Part shown: positions 17,290 to 29,000 of the stretch, piece by piece
How the letters are laid out: every line of letters begins with the position of its first letter
How positions within the stretch are numbered: position 1 is the stretch's first letter
Source: Mesostigma viride
Lineage: Eukaryota > Streptophyta > Mesostigmatophyceae > Mesostigmatales > Mesostigmataceae
Reading direction: 5' to 3'
Assembly: GCA_009746045.1 (NCBI GenBank)
Contig: RPFO01001445.1
Coordinates: 1 to 41,044, forward strand
DNA: 41,044 bases
Made by a program: the position numbers and the translations under genes
The notes under the pieces: model-generated
The model's database searches: none
Seen by the model: only the letters and a program-made list of their open reading frames with translations
Told to the model about the DNA's origin: nothing

Positions 17290-18075
17290 CAAAGTTCAGG
17301 TGTTCAGGTGAAGCCGTGAAGACGTGGTGAAGACAGGTGAAGACGCGGTGAAGACGTGAAGACGTGAAGACGTGAAGACGTGAAGACGTGAAGACACGAT
17401 ACGGCAAGTTCAGGTGAAGTTCAGGTGTTCAGGTGAAGCCGTGAAGACGTGAAGACGTGAAGCCGTGAAGACGTGGTGAAGACAGGTGAAGACGCGGTGA
17501 AGACGTGAAGACGTGAAGACGTGAAGACGTGAAGACGTGAAGACACGATACGGCAAGTTCAGGTGAAGTTCAGGTGTTCAGGTGAAGCCGTGAAGACGTG
17601 ACGACGCGAAGACGTGAAGACGTGGTGAAGACAGGTGAAGACGCGGTAAAGACGTGAAGACGTGAAGACGTGAAGACGTGAAGACTTGAAGACACGATAC
17701 GGCAAGTTCAGGTGAAGTTCAGGTGTTCAGGTGAAGCCGTGAAGACGTGAAGACGTGAAGCCGTGAAGACGTGGTGAAGACAGGTGAAGACGCGGTGAAG
17801 ACGTGAAGACGTGAAGACGTGAAGACGTGAAGACACGATACGGCAAGTTCAGGTGAAGTTCAGGTGTTCAGGTGAAGCCGTGAAGACGTGAAGACGCGAA
17901 GACGTGAAGACGTGGTGAAGACAGGTGAAGACGCGGTGAAGACGTGAAGACGTGAAGACGTGCATGCAAGGTATCAAAGATACGATACGCCGCAAGTTCA
18001 GGTGAAGACGTGAAGACGTGAAGACGTGAAGACGTGAAGACGTGAAGACGTGAAGACGTGAAGACCAGGACTGTC
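17290..18075. repeat. GTGAAGAC minisatellite with 149-bp higher-order unit
   Basis: Tandem 9-bp GTGAAGACG repeats organised in a higher-order unit. The marker ACACGATACGGCAAGTTCAG occurs at 17394, 17543, 17692 and 17833, giving spacings of 149, 149 and 141 bp. Degenerate edge copies (GATACGATACGC) lie at about 17280 and 17980. No gene; the minus-strand open frames are repetitive. Confidence 0.9.
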
Positions 18076-18171
18076 ACGTGAAGACTGGGACGTGAAGGCA
18101 AGTTGCAGCACTCGGCCGCTGCAGTCGCACGCAGGTAGAAACGAGTATTGCTGCTTGAATCTGTCAAGACC

Positions 18172-18460
18172 CCATCGAATGTAAAACAGGTTTTTCGTAA
18201 AGAAATCCGATTTGTGGGCGGGCTTTACATATTGCTTCTGTCCAAGCACTACCGGATGTAAAACAGTATACTTCTTGAAGAAATAAGTTGGGGCTTTGTT
18301 GGGCGTCACATTTGACCGGTGGGCGGAGTTTCCTGCTTCTGTGAAGGCGCCATCGAATGTAGATCAGTAGATTTTCTAAAGAAATCTGAGTTGTGGGCGG
18401 GGCCTTTATTGCTTGTGTCCATCCACCACCGGATGTAGAACAGTAGACTTATTGAAGGTG
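18172..18460. repeat. Diverged 178-bp tandem duplication
   Basis: CCATCGAATGTA starts at 18172 and again at 18350, and the two units share GTGGGCGG, TTGCTT.TGTCCA and ACCGGATGTA blocks with perhaps 80% identity. It probably lies in an intron or 5' region of the CFAP299-like gene. No coding sequence seen. Confidence 0.7.
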
Positions 18461-18597
18461 AATCACGATACAACAGCTGTAGTTGACAACATCATGACCG
18501 GCACATCTTTCCCCCACCGCTGCTCAACCCGTTCCCCCCAAACTCCTCCACACTTGCCCACCTTTCCACCCTCCTCCACGGCCCGTTGTGTTTGCAG

Positions 18598-18642
18598 GCG
18601 TTGGCACAAAGGGAGGAGGCCGTGCGAGCCGGGAAACTCACG
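18598..18642 (+). CDS. CFAP299: CFAP299-like (DUF4464) exon 1 of 2 visible
   Basis: A 45-base, 15-codon exon reading ALAQREEAVRAGKLT, preceded by a pyrimidine-rich tract and TTTGCAG (AG at 18596-18597) and followed by a GTATGG donor. It matches the segment just before the conserved FIRDRN block in CFAP299 (C4orf22, DUF4464), a protein of cilia and flagella. Family identity is from memory. The exon is phase 0 at both ends and joins in frame to 19332-19373. Earlier exons are not found upstream, where satellites and the palindrome lie. Confidence 0.72.
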
Positions 18643-19331
18643 GTATGGTTTGATTTCTAGTTTTGTATTAGGACCCTAGGGTAGCTATGTTATATAGGCA
18701 TGTCTGACAGCATAGCTCACCATTTCATTACCATGGGATGCTGAGCATACCATTTCCAGAGAGGTAAGTCAGTCACTCTTCGCAGTTGACAAGTCAGAGA
18801 AAGCAATCAAGTGCAGCGTTCACAACTCTTGCCGCTCGTAACCTTTTGTCTGCCCGGTTTGGCAGCTCCCTGTCTTTGCTTTCTCTCGTATTTCTTTCTT
18901 TTGTCTCTTTTCTACATCTTTCTTTGCTAATTCTTGAATATATGATGCTATTGTAGCATCCTTCTAGCGCGGATCGCTCTTAATATCCTTCTCGCGCACG
19001 TTTCCTCGCTTTTTCTCATGTAAGAGCGTCTTCCCTGCCCATGCAGCGTGTACCTGGTGTGTGTGGCTCTGCCTTGCCAATCACAACTGACCGACATGCT
19101 GGTCAGGCACTGCAGGTCGTTGCCCTTGCGTGTGTGAACCTGCTGTTTTGGCTGTTCCCATGGCCGCTGCGTGTGTCCGTGAATGATACCATGGGAGGGA
19201 GACTTCTCCCATGGGTCCCCTTCGCTGACACTCGTGATGTAGGTTCGCGTCGACTTGTTTCTCTCACTGTGCCCATATTGGCCTCGCACGGCTTTGTCTC
19301 TCATTCCTTGTTTGCATGCGGCGGCGTGTAG
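18643..19331 (+). other. CFAP299 intron, 689 bp
   Basis: GT (GTATGG) to AG (GTGTAG) intron between two phase-0 exons. A 96-codon open frame at 19041-19331 lies wholly inside it and has no recognisable family, so I treat it as intronic. Contains CT-rich stretches at 18880-18930. Confidence 0.65.
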
Positions 19332-19373
19332 ACCATCATCTTCATCCGAGACCGCAACAGCAAGGGCCAGGAG
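19332..19373 (+). CDS. CFAP299: CFAP299-like (DUF4464) exon 2 of 2 visible
   Basis: A 42-base, 14-codon exon reading TIIFIRDRNSKGQE, followed by a strong GTGAGT donor at 19374. The human protein, as I recall it, has nearly the same IFIRDRNS.GQE block at this point, followed by a GYIDYAHRLK block. That next block is not visible in the remaining 21.7 kb, so the downstream intron is very large or the gene was broken by the transposon insertion that starts about 180 bp further on. Together with 18598-18642 this is the only confident host gene in the window and implies a flagellated organism. Confidence 0.75.
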
Positions 19374-19559
19374 GTGAGTAATTGCTGAGGGCATGGCTCC
19401 TATCCCCTGATGAGTCTAGCGCCATGTACCACCCTCTATGCCTGCATATAGGTGACGCATTGAAAATGCAAGCATCTTACTAGAAGTAGCACGGGCCTCC
19501 GAGGTGAGATTTTGCGCAGGCCTCATGATCCCAATGGACCTGCGAAGCGCATGGCGCGC

Positions 19560-21245
19560 ATGGGCGGCCGGCCGGCGCAGCTGGCATGCGGCGGGGCGGG
19601 GCTGTCGACGGGCGGCGGGGCAGGGCCGTCGGCGCGCGGGGGCCAGCGGCGCTGCCGGTGCGCGCGGGCGGCGGGCCGGCGCACCTGGCATGCGGCGGGG
19701 CAGGGCTGTCGACGGGCGGCGGGGCGGGGCAGTCGACGGGCGGCGGGGCAGGGCCAGCGGCGCTGCCGGCGCGCGTGGGCGGCGGGCCGGCGCAGCTGGC
19801 ATGCGGCGGGGCGGGGCTGTCGACGGGCGGCGGGGCAGGGCTGTCGACGGGCAGCGGGGCAGGGCCGTCGGCGCGCGGGGGGCCAGCGGCGCTGCCGGCG
19901 CGCGCGGGCGGCGGGCCGGCGCACCTGGCATGCGGTGGGTCGGGGCTGTCGACGGGCGGCGGGGCGGGGCAGTCGACGGGCGGCGGGGCAGGGCCGTCAG
20001 CGCGCGGGGGCCAGCGGCGCTGCCGGCGCGCGTGGGCGGCCGGCCGGCGCAGCTGGCATGCGGCGGGGCGGGGCAGTCGACGGGCGGCGGGGCGGGGCCA
20101 GCGGCGCTGCCGGCGCGCGTGGGCGGCGGGCCGGCGCAGCTGGCATGCGGCGGGGCGGGGCTGTCGACGGGCGGCGGGGCAGGGCTGTCGACGGGCGGCG
20201 GGGCAGGGCCGTCGGCGCGCGGGGGGCCAGCGGCGCTGCCGGCGCGCGCGGGCGGCGGGCCGGCGCACCTGGCATGCGGTGGGTCGGGGCTGTCGACGGG
20301 CGGCGGGGCGGGGCAGTCGACGGGCGGCGGGGCAGGGCCGTCAGCGCGCGGGGGGCCAGCGGCGCTGCCGGCGCGCGTGGGCGGCGGGCCGGCGCAGCTG
20401 GCATGCGGCGGGGCGGGGCAGTCGACGGGCGGCGGGGCGGGGCAGCCGGTGCGCGGCGGGGCGGCGCCGTCGGCGGGCGGCGAGGTGGCGCAGCCAGCGC
20501 GCAGCGAGGTGGCAGCGGCGGCGCAGCCTGCATGCGGCGGGGCAGGGCTGTCGACGGGCGGCGGGGCGGGGCAGTCGACGGGCGGCGGGGCAGGGCCGTC
20601 GGCGCGCGGGGGGCCAGCGGCGCTGCCGGCGCGCATGGGCGGCGGGCCGGCGCAGCTGGCATGCGGCGGGGCGGGGCTGTCAACGGGCGGCGAGGCAGGG
20701 CCGTCGGCGCGCGGGGGGCCAACGGCGCTGCCGGCGCGCGTGGGCGGCGGGCCGGCGCAGCTGGCATGCGGCGGGGCGGGGCAGTCGACGGGCGGCGGGG
20801 CGGGGCAGCCGGTGCGCGGCGGGGCGGCGCCGTCGGCGGGCGGCGAGGTGGCGCAGCCAGCGCGCAGCGAGGTGGCAGCGGCGGCGCAGCCTGCATGCGG
20901 CGGGGCAGGGCTGTCGACGGGCGGCGGGGCGGGGCAGTCGACGGGCGGCGGGGCAGGGCCGTCGGCGCGCGGGGGCCAGCGGCGCTGCCGGCGCGCATGG
21001 GCGGCGGGCCGGCGCAGCTGGCATGCGGCGGGGCGGGGCTGTCAACGGGCGGCGAGGCAGGGCCGTCGGCGCGCGGGGGCCAACGGCGCTGCCGGCGCGC
21101 GTGGGCGGCGGGCCGGCGCAGCTTGCATGCGGCGGGGCGGGGCAGCCTGTCGACGGGCTACGGGGCGGGGCAGCCGGCGCGCGGCGGGCCGGCGGCGCAG
21201 CCGGCGGGCGGCGGAGCGGCGGAGCGGCGGAGCGGCACAGCCGGT
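19560..21245 (+). repeat. Intragenic GC-rich minisatellite in transposase copy 2
   Basis: Same family as 1441-3130 but with a further module, GGCGCAGCTGGCATGCGGCG, and a duplicated block of about 360 bp (for example 20521-20640 against 20881-20995). Again no stop in the forward frames. Upstream of it there is no D/DE catalytic region, so copy 2 is truncated inside or at the edge of the repeat. Confidence 0.9.
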
Positions 21246-22798
21246 GCCTGAAAAACGCGGTCGCTCAATGAAGGTGCACCACGCCGTCTTCTTCCAGGTA
21301 CAGGGCAACACAGAGACCTGGTTGTCCTACCGGACCACGGAGTCCCAAAAGACGCCGTGGCAGCCCGCGGGGACTCGACAGGAAGGCGCGCCACGGTGCG
21401 GGAAGGCGATGACACAGCCATACAGGTTTGATGCGGAGGGGCGGCCGCTGTTTGGCGTCCGACTTGTGGATCCAGACCGCATTCCGATGTTGCAGGACAC
21501 CCCAGCCTTCGCACCATTGAACATGGAGTTTCGGGGGAAGGAGCTGGAGTCGATCAAAACAAGGGTCGAGAAGTTGCTCCATGGCATCTGGCAGTGGTAC
21601 TTTCCGCCCGACACCATCAAGCCAAACAAGGCCTTTTTTCGCAAGTCAAGTCCCACATGCCCCTGAGGAGGTGCCTGAGGAGTGGCGCCCTTTGCCGTGG
21701 CCATCTCGCGCGGACATCTCCGCCCTGCGTGAGCACGATGCAGCGCCTGAACCACCACCGACGCAAGAAGAGCACTTCATGGCGTTGGTCGACGCAGAGG
21801 CGGTGCGCGTCACCCCGCTGGTAGACCGAGTTCGTCATGATGGCCACACACAGCAGGAATGGGCGGCAGAAGACAGGGCCATGGCAGCCAAGGTCGCTTA
21901 CTTGAAGCGCATGCAAGGCGTTGAGAAAGGCTCCGCTGTTCTATACTGGCACCCTTCAGCTGGTATTCTCTGCAACTCGAAGCTCACGTGGACTCCAGTC
22001 CTCGTTGGCATCATCAAGGAGGTGGTTGCGAAGGAGGATGGCGGCCAACCTTCTATTGAGCTCTTTGTATACCGCGCTAAGCATTTGCATGACACGTGGC
22101 ACCCGTGGAATACAGACATTGCGCAATGGCCCCATCCGCCAACCACTGCGGCGCACACGGTGATCATCACCGCCTCAGACCTCATCTTGACACAAGTGGT
22201 GGGCAAGCGAGGTCAGCCGCCCCATGGAGTCTCCTTGGGTGCGAACAAAAAGCTCACCAAGGAGTGCCTAAAGGCGCTGAAGGAGGTGCCCTATGACGCG
22301 GAACACCCGGTCGTGAAGTGGCAAGATGCTGAATGCTCGAAGGGCATCGTCGGCATGGCGAAGGCATGCTGGGAAGGCGTAACGCTGCAGGTCAAGAGTG
22401 GCAGCCGCAACCTCGTAGGGCAAGTCGTGTGTCATTGGGCGTCGGAGCGTGTGACATCCGCGGACGGTCGCACCGAAAGCCGGGACGGCAGGTACCATGG
22501 TCGTGTCGCTGTTGTCGACACGCAAAACGACATGGTAGCCATGTACTGGGGTGCCCGTTGGGAGGAGGACGCGGTTTCTTGCGTGCCTCTCCACGAGCTG
22601 GAGGCACAGATCTGCGGGTGCCCCGGTGTGGTCGTCCCTGCGTTGCAAGCGCCGGATATCACCCTGGCCGAGGCTCGATTGCGCGAGATGGTTCCACCCA
22701 GCGACGTTGTGGCGGAGAACAACAACGCAGGCGCCTCCCGGCGTCGGAAGCGAGCGCTCATCCTTGCCGATGACGATGACGACGACGACGACTGCTGA
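21246..22798 (+). pseudogene. Transposase-like gene copy 2, C-terminal region, frameshifted
   Basis: Near-identical to 3131-4689. In place of CTTTTTCGCAAAAGTCCC, this copy has CTTTTTTCGCAAGTCAAGTCCC at about 21632-21653, a net +4 bases that shifts the frame and gives a stop at 21664-21666. The rest continues in another frame to the TGA at 22796-22798, ending in the same SRRRKRA plus Asp-run tail. Scattered missense differences (for example ITL against VTL) are present. With the catalytic half missing and this shift, the copy is non-functional. Confidence 0.8.
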
Positions 22799-22799
22799 A

Positions 22800-23230
22800 G
22801 CGCAAGCAGCGTTGTTGTCATTGAGCTGCTCATGTGCTGCTGCTGCTGCTGTGCTGCCATGCTACTGCTGCTGCATTGCTGCCGTGCTGCTGCTGTGCTA
22901 TTGTGCTGATGTGTTGCTGCATTGCTGCCGTGCCGCTGATGTATTGCTGTCGTGCTGCTGTGTTGATGCACTGCTGCATTGCTGCCGTGCTGCTGAGCTA
23001 GTACTGCCTATTAGTGAATTTCCTATCAATGGACTATAGTCCACTGATAGGAAATTCAGGAATCGGCATACTAAGTTGCTGCTGCGCTGACTTGTGCTCC
23101 TGCTATGCGGCCGTGTTGATGTGCTACAGTTGTGCTGCTGCTGTGCTACGGTCATGCTGCTGCTGTGTTGCTGGGCTGATGTGTTGTTGCATTGATGTAG
23201 TGGCTATTGTTCCGCTACTACAATTTGCTA
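22800..23230. repeat. CTG/TGC-rich tract 3' of copy 2
   Basis: Counterpart of 4690-5100 with a shorter pure CTG run and an extra segment of about 120 bp at about 22998-23125 containing the foldback at 23000-23072. Confidence 0.8.
23000..23072. repeat. 73-bp foldback inserted in copy 2 only
   Basis: Imperfect inverted repeat around CTATAG (23034-23039). Arms of about 33 bases share TGAATTTCCTATCA.TGGA with few mismatches. Absent from copy 1. It could be a very small MITE or a hairpin RNA precursor-like sequence; there is no clear target duplication. Confidence 0.7.
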
Positions 23231-24099
23231 CTGATGCCGCTGCTGGTGCTTTTTTGCATGTCAGTGCCCGCTATGTTCACACCACTGTTGCCGCGGTTGG
23301 TATCGCGTGATTTCCACCGGTTGTGCGTTGATGTGTTACTCATGCATTTCCCCCTATATTTGGTAGCACGCGGTTTCGCGTTAGTTAGGTGCAGACAGCT
23401 GCATGTAGACAAACATCTTGTTTAAGTCGGTCAATTAACTGTTCTTGACGCATCATGGTCCAAGTCGACCGACCTGTAGGGACCAGTAGAGCAATTGTCT
23501 AGGAGAAAGAGCGTGATCGCTGCAGAAGCCGCGTGGCAGCCGTGGCTGTACCTGTAGTACGACCTGCATATATATGGATACTGTATTTGGATACTGGGTT
23601 GTTTATCAATTCTGGTTTTAATTTATTTAGTGTACCTGGTGTTGGCATGCCAACTCAGTGCTAAACTACTTTATGCACAATGATGCAACTTGATGCTATA
23701 GTGACGTGCCACGATGTAACTTTATTAACTTCACCATTAGTCATGGGGTCAATAGGATTGCTCATTATGCCATGTTAACATGAACCATGGGTTACGTAAT
23801 AGTGAAAACAGTAATCATGATGCTCCACTTGAAGTCTCCAACATGGTCATGTTTGGAATTTTATTGATCATATTTACAATGTATAAAAAGAGACAACAAA
23901 CGTGGAAGCATGGCACGCCGAGGCCGATAATATATGTGTGAAATATGAAAAGAGACAACATCTTTGGCAAGCATGATCATATCATGCTTGCCAAACATAT
24001 TAATGATATCGACCATGTCCAGAAACCATGTTTGCCAATGGTGCATTTAGGATACATTTGAAGCCGTGCAAATGTATCCTAATCCGGTAAAACCACCCA
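23231..24099. other. 3' flank of copy 2, uninterrupted form
   Basis: Matches 5000-5598 joined directly to 13873-14164, showing the empty state of the E1/E2 insertion (GTGAAAACAG at 23802-23811). It repeats the two hairpins, at 23963-23995 and 24049-24080. No gene. Confidence 0.85.
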
Positions 24100-24319
24100 G
24101 CCATGATGACACCATGGGAGCCTGAATCCTCCTCATTAATTACATAAATGCCAACCATGTACGTAGACAAGCCATGATGACACCATGGGAGCCTGAATCC
24201 TCATCATTAATTACATACATGCCATCCATGTACGTAGACAGGCCATGATGACACCATGGGAGCCTGAATCCTCATCATTTACTATTCCTTGACATCCATG
24301 TACGTAGGCCAGCCATGGA

Positions 24320-24355
24320 TGTCCAAAAACCAAATGTCCTCATTTGAGGACATAG
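24320..24355 (+). repeat. Left terminal inverted repeat
   Basis: Contains the nested palindrome TGTCCTCATTTGAGGACA (24335-24352) within the terminal repeat. Confidence 0.7.
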
Positions 24356-26050
24356 TCCTCGTTTGAGACGGGGGGGGTCAGGGGGGCGGTTTTGGCGCCA
24401 AAGTTGGTCCTGAGGATCCCTGGTGGGTTTTGGCGCGAAACTGGGATAGGTACTGAGCGCGCCAAGCCCCCGGGGTCGACAGGGGCCGACCGTACCTGGA
24501 AAATATGAGGCGAGGAAAAGTACCTACTACAGCAAGAACGTTGCAATGTAATCGAGTATTTTGTCGAGTGACGGCTATGGGGTCGTTCCAGTTCTGAGGC
24601 TTGCCTGAACGTTATAGGCCATTATTTTGCCCCGAATGAAGACAGAACTTTAGATCATCATCTAGTCATTTCGAAGATACTGATTTTGACGTGCAGGTGC
24701 TTTGTATATGTCGAAAATATTGTTCATGAACGGATTTTGGCATCGTTGAAGAAAATCTGGAAGCTACGTAGATGGCATGATAGGTCAGTATGCAGTTCGG
24801 TTTTACAATTTCTTTTTCCACCCAGTAGCTGCGGATATCGCGAGTATGGGTTATGGTACGCTTCTGGGTTAATGGGCGACCCGGGCAACAGAGGGACCTG
24901 GGCAGTTAGATGGGTCAAAGAGTCTCCATTTTTTCGTCGTGATATCGCAGTCACGCCTGGCAAAAACCACGGCGAGCGCGAGCCATATTTTACTTTTGCC
25001 GCAAGGCTGGGTGCTTCCCGGGCGTCACCGTCCTTTAATATATATTTCTTGAGCTGTCCCGCGCAGCTGGCGGCCTGGGCGCACGTCAAGAACAAGGTTC
25101 CGGATGTCATCCGCAACCGCATCGTTCTAAATAAGCGTGTCAAGAGTATCGTAGCTTATAACTCCTGCAGACTTAATGATTCCGGTTCTTTTCAATGCCC
25201 AACGTCGTGGTTATGATTACGCCTATGTCTGGGGAACTTAAAGGAAGTTTGCTGGGTAATGCTTTCTTTTCCCGTGGTGTCACTGAAAAGGTAAACGGCC
25301 TTGCGTCGTCAAAACAGCAGCAAGTAGAAGTCACTGTGCTTAGTTGCAATGTGGTAGTTTGATTTAACACATATACTGCCTTGTTGCTGAAAACTTTTTC
25401 AAGGCTTGCTGGGATGTTGCCCATATGTTTCTAACGCTTAACCTCATGTCCAAGTGAGCTAGACTGGCTTGGAAACTTGAGCTTGTCATGCTTACATTGT
25501 GCTTGTATTGCTATTTGTGCCTCTTTGCAGTATCTGCTTCATATATAATTGAAGGCTTCAGCATCATTGTCGAGCACCGTGGTGGCAGCCAAGCCTCCAA
25601 TAACGATCATGGACCTAACCTTGGCAAGTATTTGCTTCTTATTTCATTCTTTGGACTGAGCTAGCTTTGAGCTAGCTTTACACCTGCTATTTGGCCTGCA
25701 CCATGGTCCCTGGCTGCCAGTTACATTTTGTGCCCCCCCCCGGCAGGCTGCAGGGTCTAGGATAGCGAGGGTGTAACGTAGACATGTTGTGGGCACCTTG
25801 GGTGCATTTTCAGGACCAGCCATGACCTGGCCCTGCCTTCTTTCTGGGCATATTGTTGACTTGAGTGCTTGTTGGTCACTCGCGTAGCGACCCCCCTGCA
25901 TTCATAAATCGTAAACCATTATACAATGAGCATATTTCATGGATGTTAAGCATTGCTACTCTTGAACATATCATAAATGAACATGGTTCCATGCCGTACC
26001 CATGGATATGTTGAAATGTGTGAGTTATTACAAATGGTATCCATGCTTAA

Positions 26051-26090
26051 AAATGTCCTCATATGAGGACATTTTCTTGGTGATTAGACA
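26051..26090 (-). repeat. Right terminal inverted repeat
   Basis: Contains the nested palindrome AATGTCCTCATATGAGGACATT (26052-26073), then CTTGGTGATTAGACA at the outer edge. Confidence 0.7.
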
Positions 26091-29000
26091 TGGAGACACC
26101 ATGGGAGCCTGAATCCTCCTCATTAATTACATAAATGCCAACCATGTACGTAGACAAGCCATGATGACCCCATGGGAGCCTGAATCCTCATCATTAATTA
26201 CATAAATGCCATCCATGTACGTAGACAGGCCATGATGACACCATGGGAGCCTGAATCCTCATCATTTACTATTCCTTGACATCCATGTACGTAGACAAGC
26301 CATGATGACACCATGGGAGCCTGAATCCTCATCATTAATTACATAGATGCCAACCATGTACGTAGACAAGCCATGATGACACCATGGGAGCCTGAATCCT
26401 CCTCATTAATTACATAAATGCCAACCATGTACGTAGACAAGCCATGATGACACCATGGGAGCCTGAATCCTCATCATTTCTTTTTCTTTGACATCCATGT
26501 ACGTAGGCCAGCCATGATGACACCATGGGAGCCTGAATCCTCCTCATTAATTACATACATGCCATCCATGTACGTACACGGGCCATGATGACACCATGGG
26601 AGCCTGAATCCTCATCATTTACTATTCCTTGACATCCATGTACGTAGGCCAGCCATGGAGACACCATGGGAGCCTGAATCCTCATCATTAATTACATAAA
26701 TGCCAACCATGTACGTAGACAAGCCATGATGACACCATGGGAGCCTGAATCCTCCTCATTAATTACATAAATGCCAACCATGTACGTAGACAAGCCATGA
26801 TGACACCATGGGAGCCTGAATCCTCATCATTAATTACATACATGCCATCCATGTACGTAGACAGGCCATGATGACACCATGGGAGCCTGAATCCTCATCA
26901 TTTACTATTCCTTGACATCCATGTACGTAGGCCAGCCATGGAGACACCATGGGAGCCTGAATCCTCCTCATTAACTACATAAATGCCAACCATGTACGTA
27001 GACAAGCCATGATGACCCCATGGGAGCCTGAATCCTCATCATTAATTACATAAATGCCATCCATGTACGTAGACGGGCCATGATGACACCATGGGAGCCT
27101 GAATCCTCATCATTAATTACATAAATGCCATTCATGTACGTAGGCCAGCCATGGAGACACCATGGGAGCCTGAATCCTCATCATTAATTACATACATGCC
27201 AACAATGTAGGTAGACAAGCCATGATGACACCATGGGAGCCTGAATCCTCATCATTTATTTTATGAGACATCCATGTACGTAGGCCAGCCATGATGACAC
27301 CATGGGAGCCTGAATCCTCATCATTTCTTTTTCTTTGACATCCATGTACGTAGGCCAGCCATGATGACACCATGGGAGCCTGAATCCTCCTCATTAATTA
27401 CATACATGCCATCCATGTACGTACACGGGCCATGATGACACCATGGGAGCCTGAATCCTCATCATTTACTATTCCTTGACATCCATGTACGTAGGCCAGC
27501 CATGGAGACACCATGGGAGCCTGAATCCTCATCATTAATTACATAAATGCCAACCATGTACGTAGACAAGCCATGATGACACCATGGGAGCCTGAATCCT
27601 CCTCATTAATTACATAAATGCCAACCATGTACGTAGACAAGCCATGATGACACCATGGGAGCCTGAATCCTCATCATTAATTACATACATGCCATCCATG
27701 TACGTAGACAGGCCATGATGACACCATGGGAGCCTGAATCCTCATCATTTACTATTCCTTGACATCCATGTACGTAGGCCAGCCATGGAGACACCATGGG
27801 AGCCTGAATCCTCCTCATTAATTACATAAATGCCAACCATGTACGTAGACAAGCCATGATGACCCCATGGGAGCCTGAATCCTCATCATTAATTACATAA
27901 ATGCCATCCATGTACGTAGACGGGCCATGATGACACCATGGGAGCCTGAATCCTCATCATTTACTATTCCTTGACATCCATGTACGTAGGCCAGCCATGG
28001 AGACACCATGGGAGCCTGAATCCTCCTCATTAATTACATAAATGCCAACCATGTACGTAGACAAGCCATGATGACCCCATGGGAGCCTGAATCCTCATCA
28101 TTAATTACATAAATGCCATCCATGTAAGTAGACGGGCCATGATGACACCATGGGAGCCTGAATCCTCCTCATTAATTACATAAATGCCAACCATGTACGT
28201 AGACAAGCCATGATGACACCATGGGAGCCTGAATCCTCATCATTTACTATTCCTTGACATCCATGTACGTAGGCCAGCCATGATGACACCAATGGAGCCT
28301 GAATCCTCCTCGTTAATTACATAAATGCCAACCATGTACGTAGACAAGCCATGATGACCCCATGGGAGCCTGAATCCTCATCATTTACTATTCCTTGACA
28401 TCCATGTACGTAGACGGGCCATGATGACACCATGGGAGCCTGAATCCTCATCATTTACTATTCCTTGACATCCATGTACGTAGGCCAGCCATGATGACAC
28501 CAATGGAGCCTGAATCCTCTTCATTTTCTTAATGAGAGGATTCAGGTTACATAAATGCCAACCATGTAGGTAGACAAGCCATGATGACACCATGGGAGCC
28601 TGAATCCTCATCATTAAATACATAAATGCCATCCATGTACGTAGGCCAGCCATGGAGACACCATGGGAGCCTGAATCCTCCTCATTAATTACATAAATGC
28701 CAACCATGTACGTAGACAAGCCATGATGACACCATGGGAGCCTGAATCCTCATCATTTACTATTCCTTGACATCCATGTACGTAGGCCAGCCATGATGAC
28801 ACCAATGGAGCCTGAATCCTCCTCGTTAATTACATAAATGCCAACCATGTACGTAGACAAGCCATGATGACCCCATGGGAGCCTGAATCCTCATCATTTA
28901 CTATTCCTTGACATCCATGTACGTAGACGGGCCATGATGACACCATGGGAGCCTGAATCCTCTTCATTAATTACATAAATGCCAACCATGTACGTAGACG

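Larger units (their letters stand above)
24320..26090. mobile_element. 1.77 kb TIR transposon inserted in the satellite
   Basis: The unit starts TGTCCAAAAACCAAATGTCC and its right end, read in reverse, starts TGTCTAATCACCAAGAAAAT; both ends then carry AATGTCCTCAT.TGAGGACA. The inverted repeats are about 33-36 bp, with a small offset. The sequence is bounded by TGGA at 24316-24319 and 26091-26094, and removing it with one TGGA restores a standard satellite unit (AGCCATGGAGACACC). This shows a 4-bp target duplication. Inside, a 176-codon frame at 24686-25216 begins at TTG and resembles no family known to me; no transposase is seen. Probably non-autonomous. Superfamily unassigned. Confidence 0.75.

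Noticed and set aside
19041-19331. 96-residue ORF between the CFAP299 exons
   Set aside because: It lies wholly within the inferred intron and lacks any recognisable domain.
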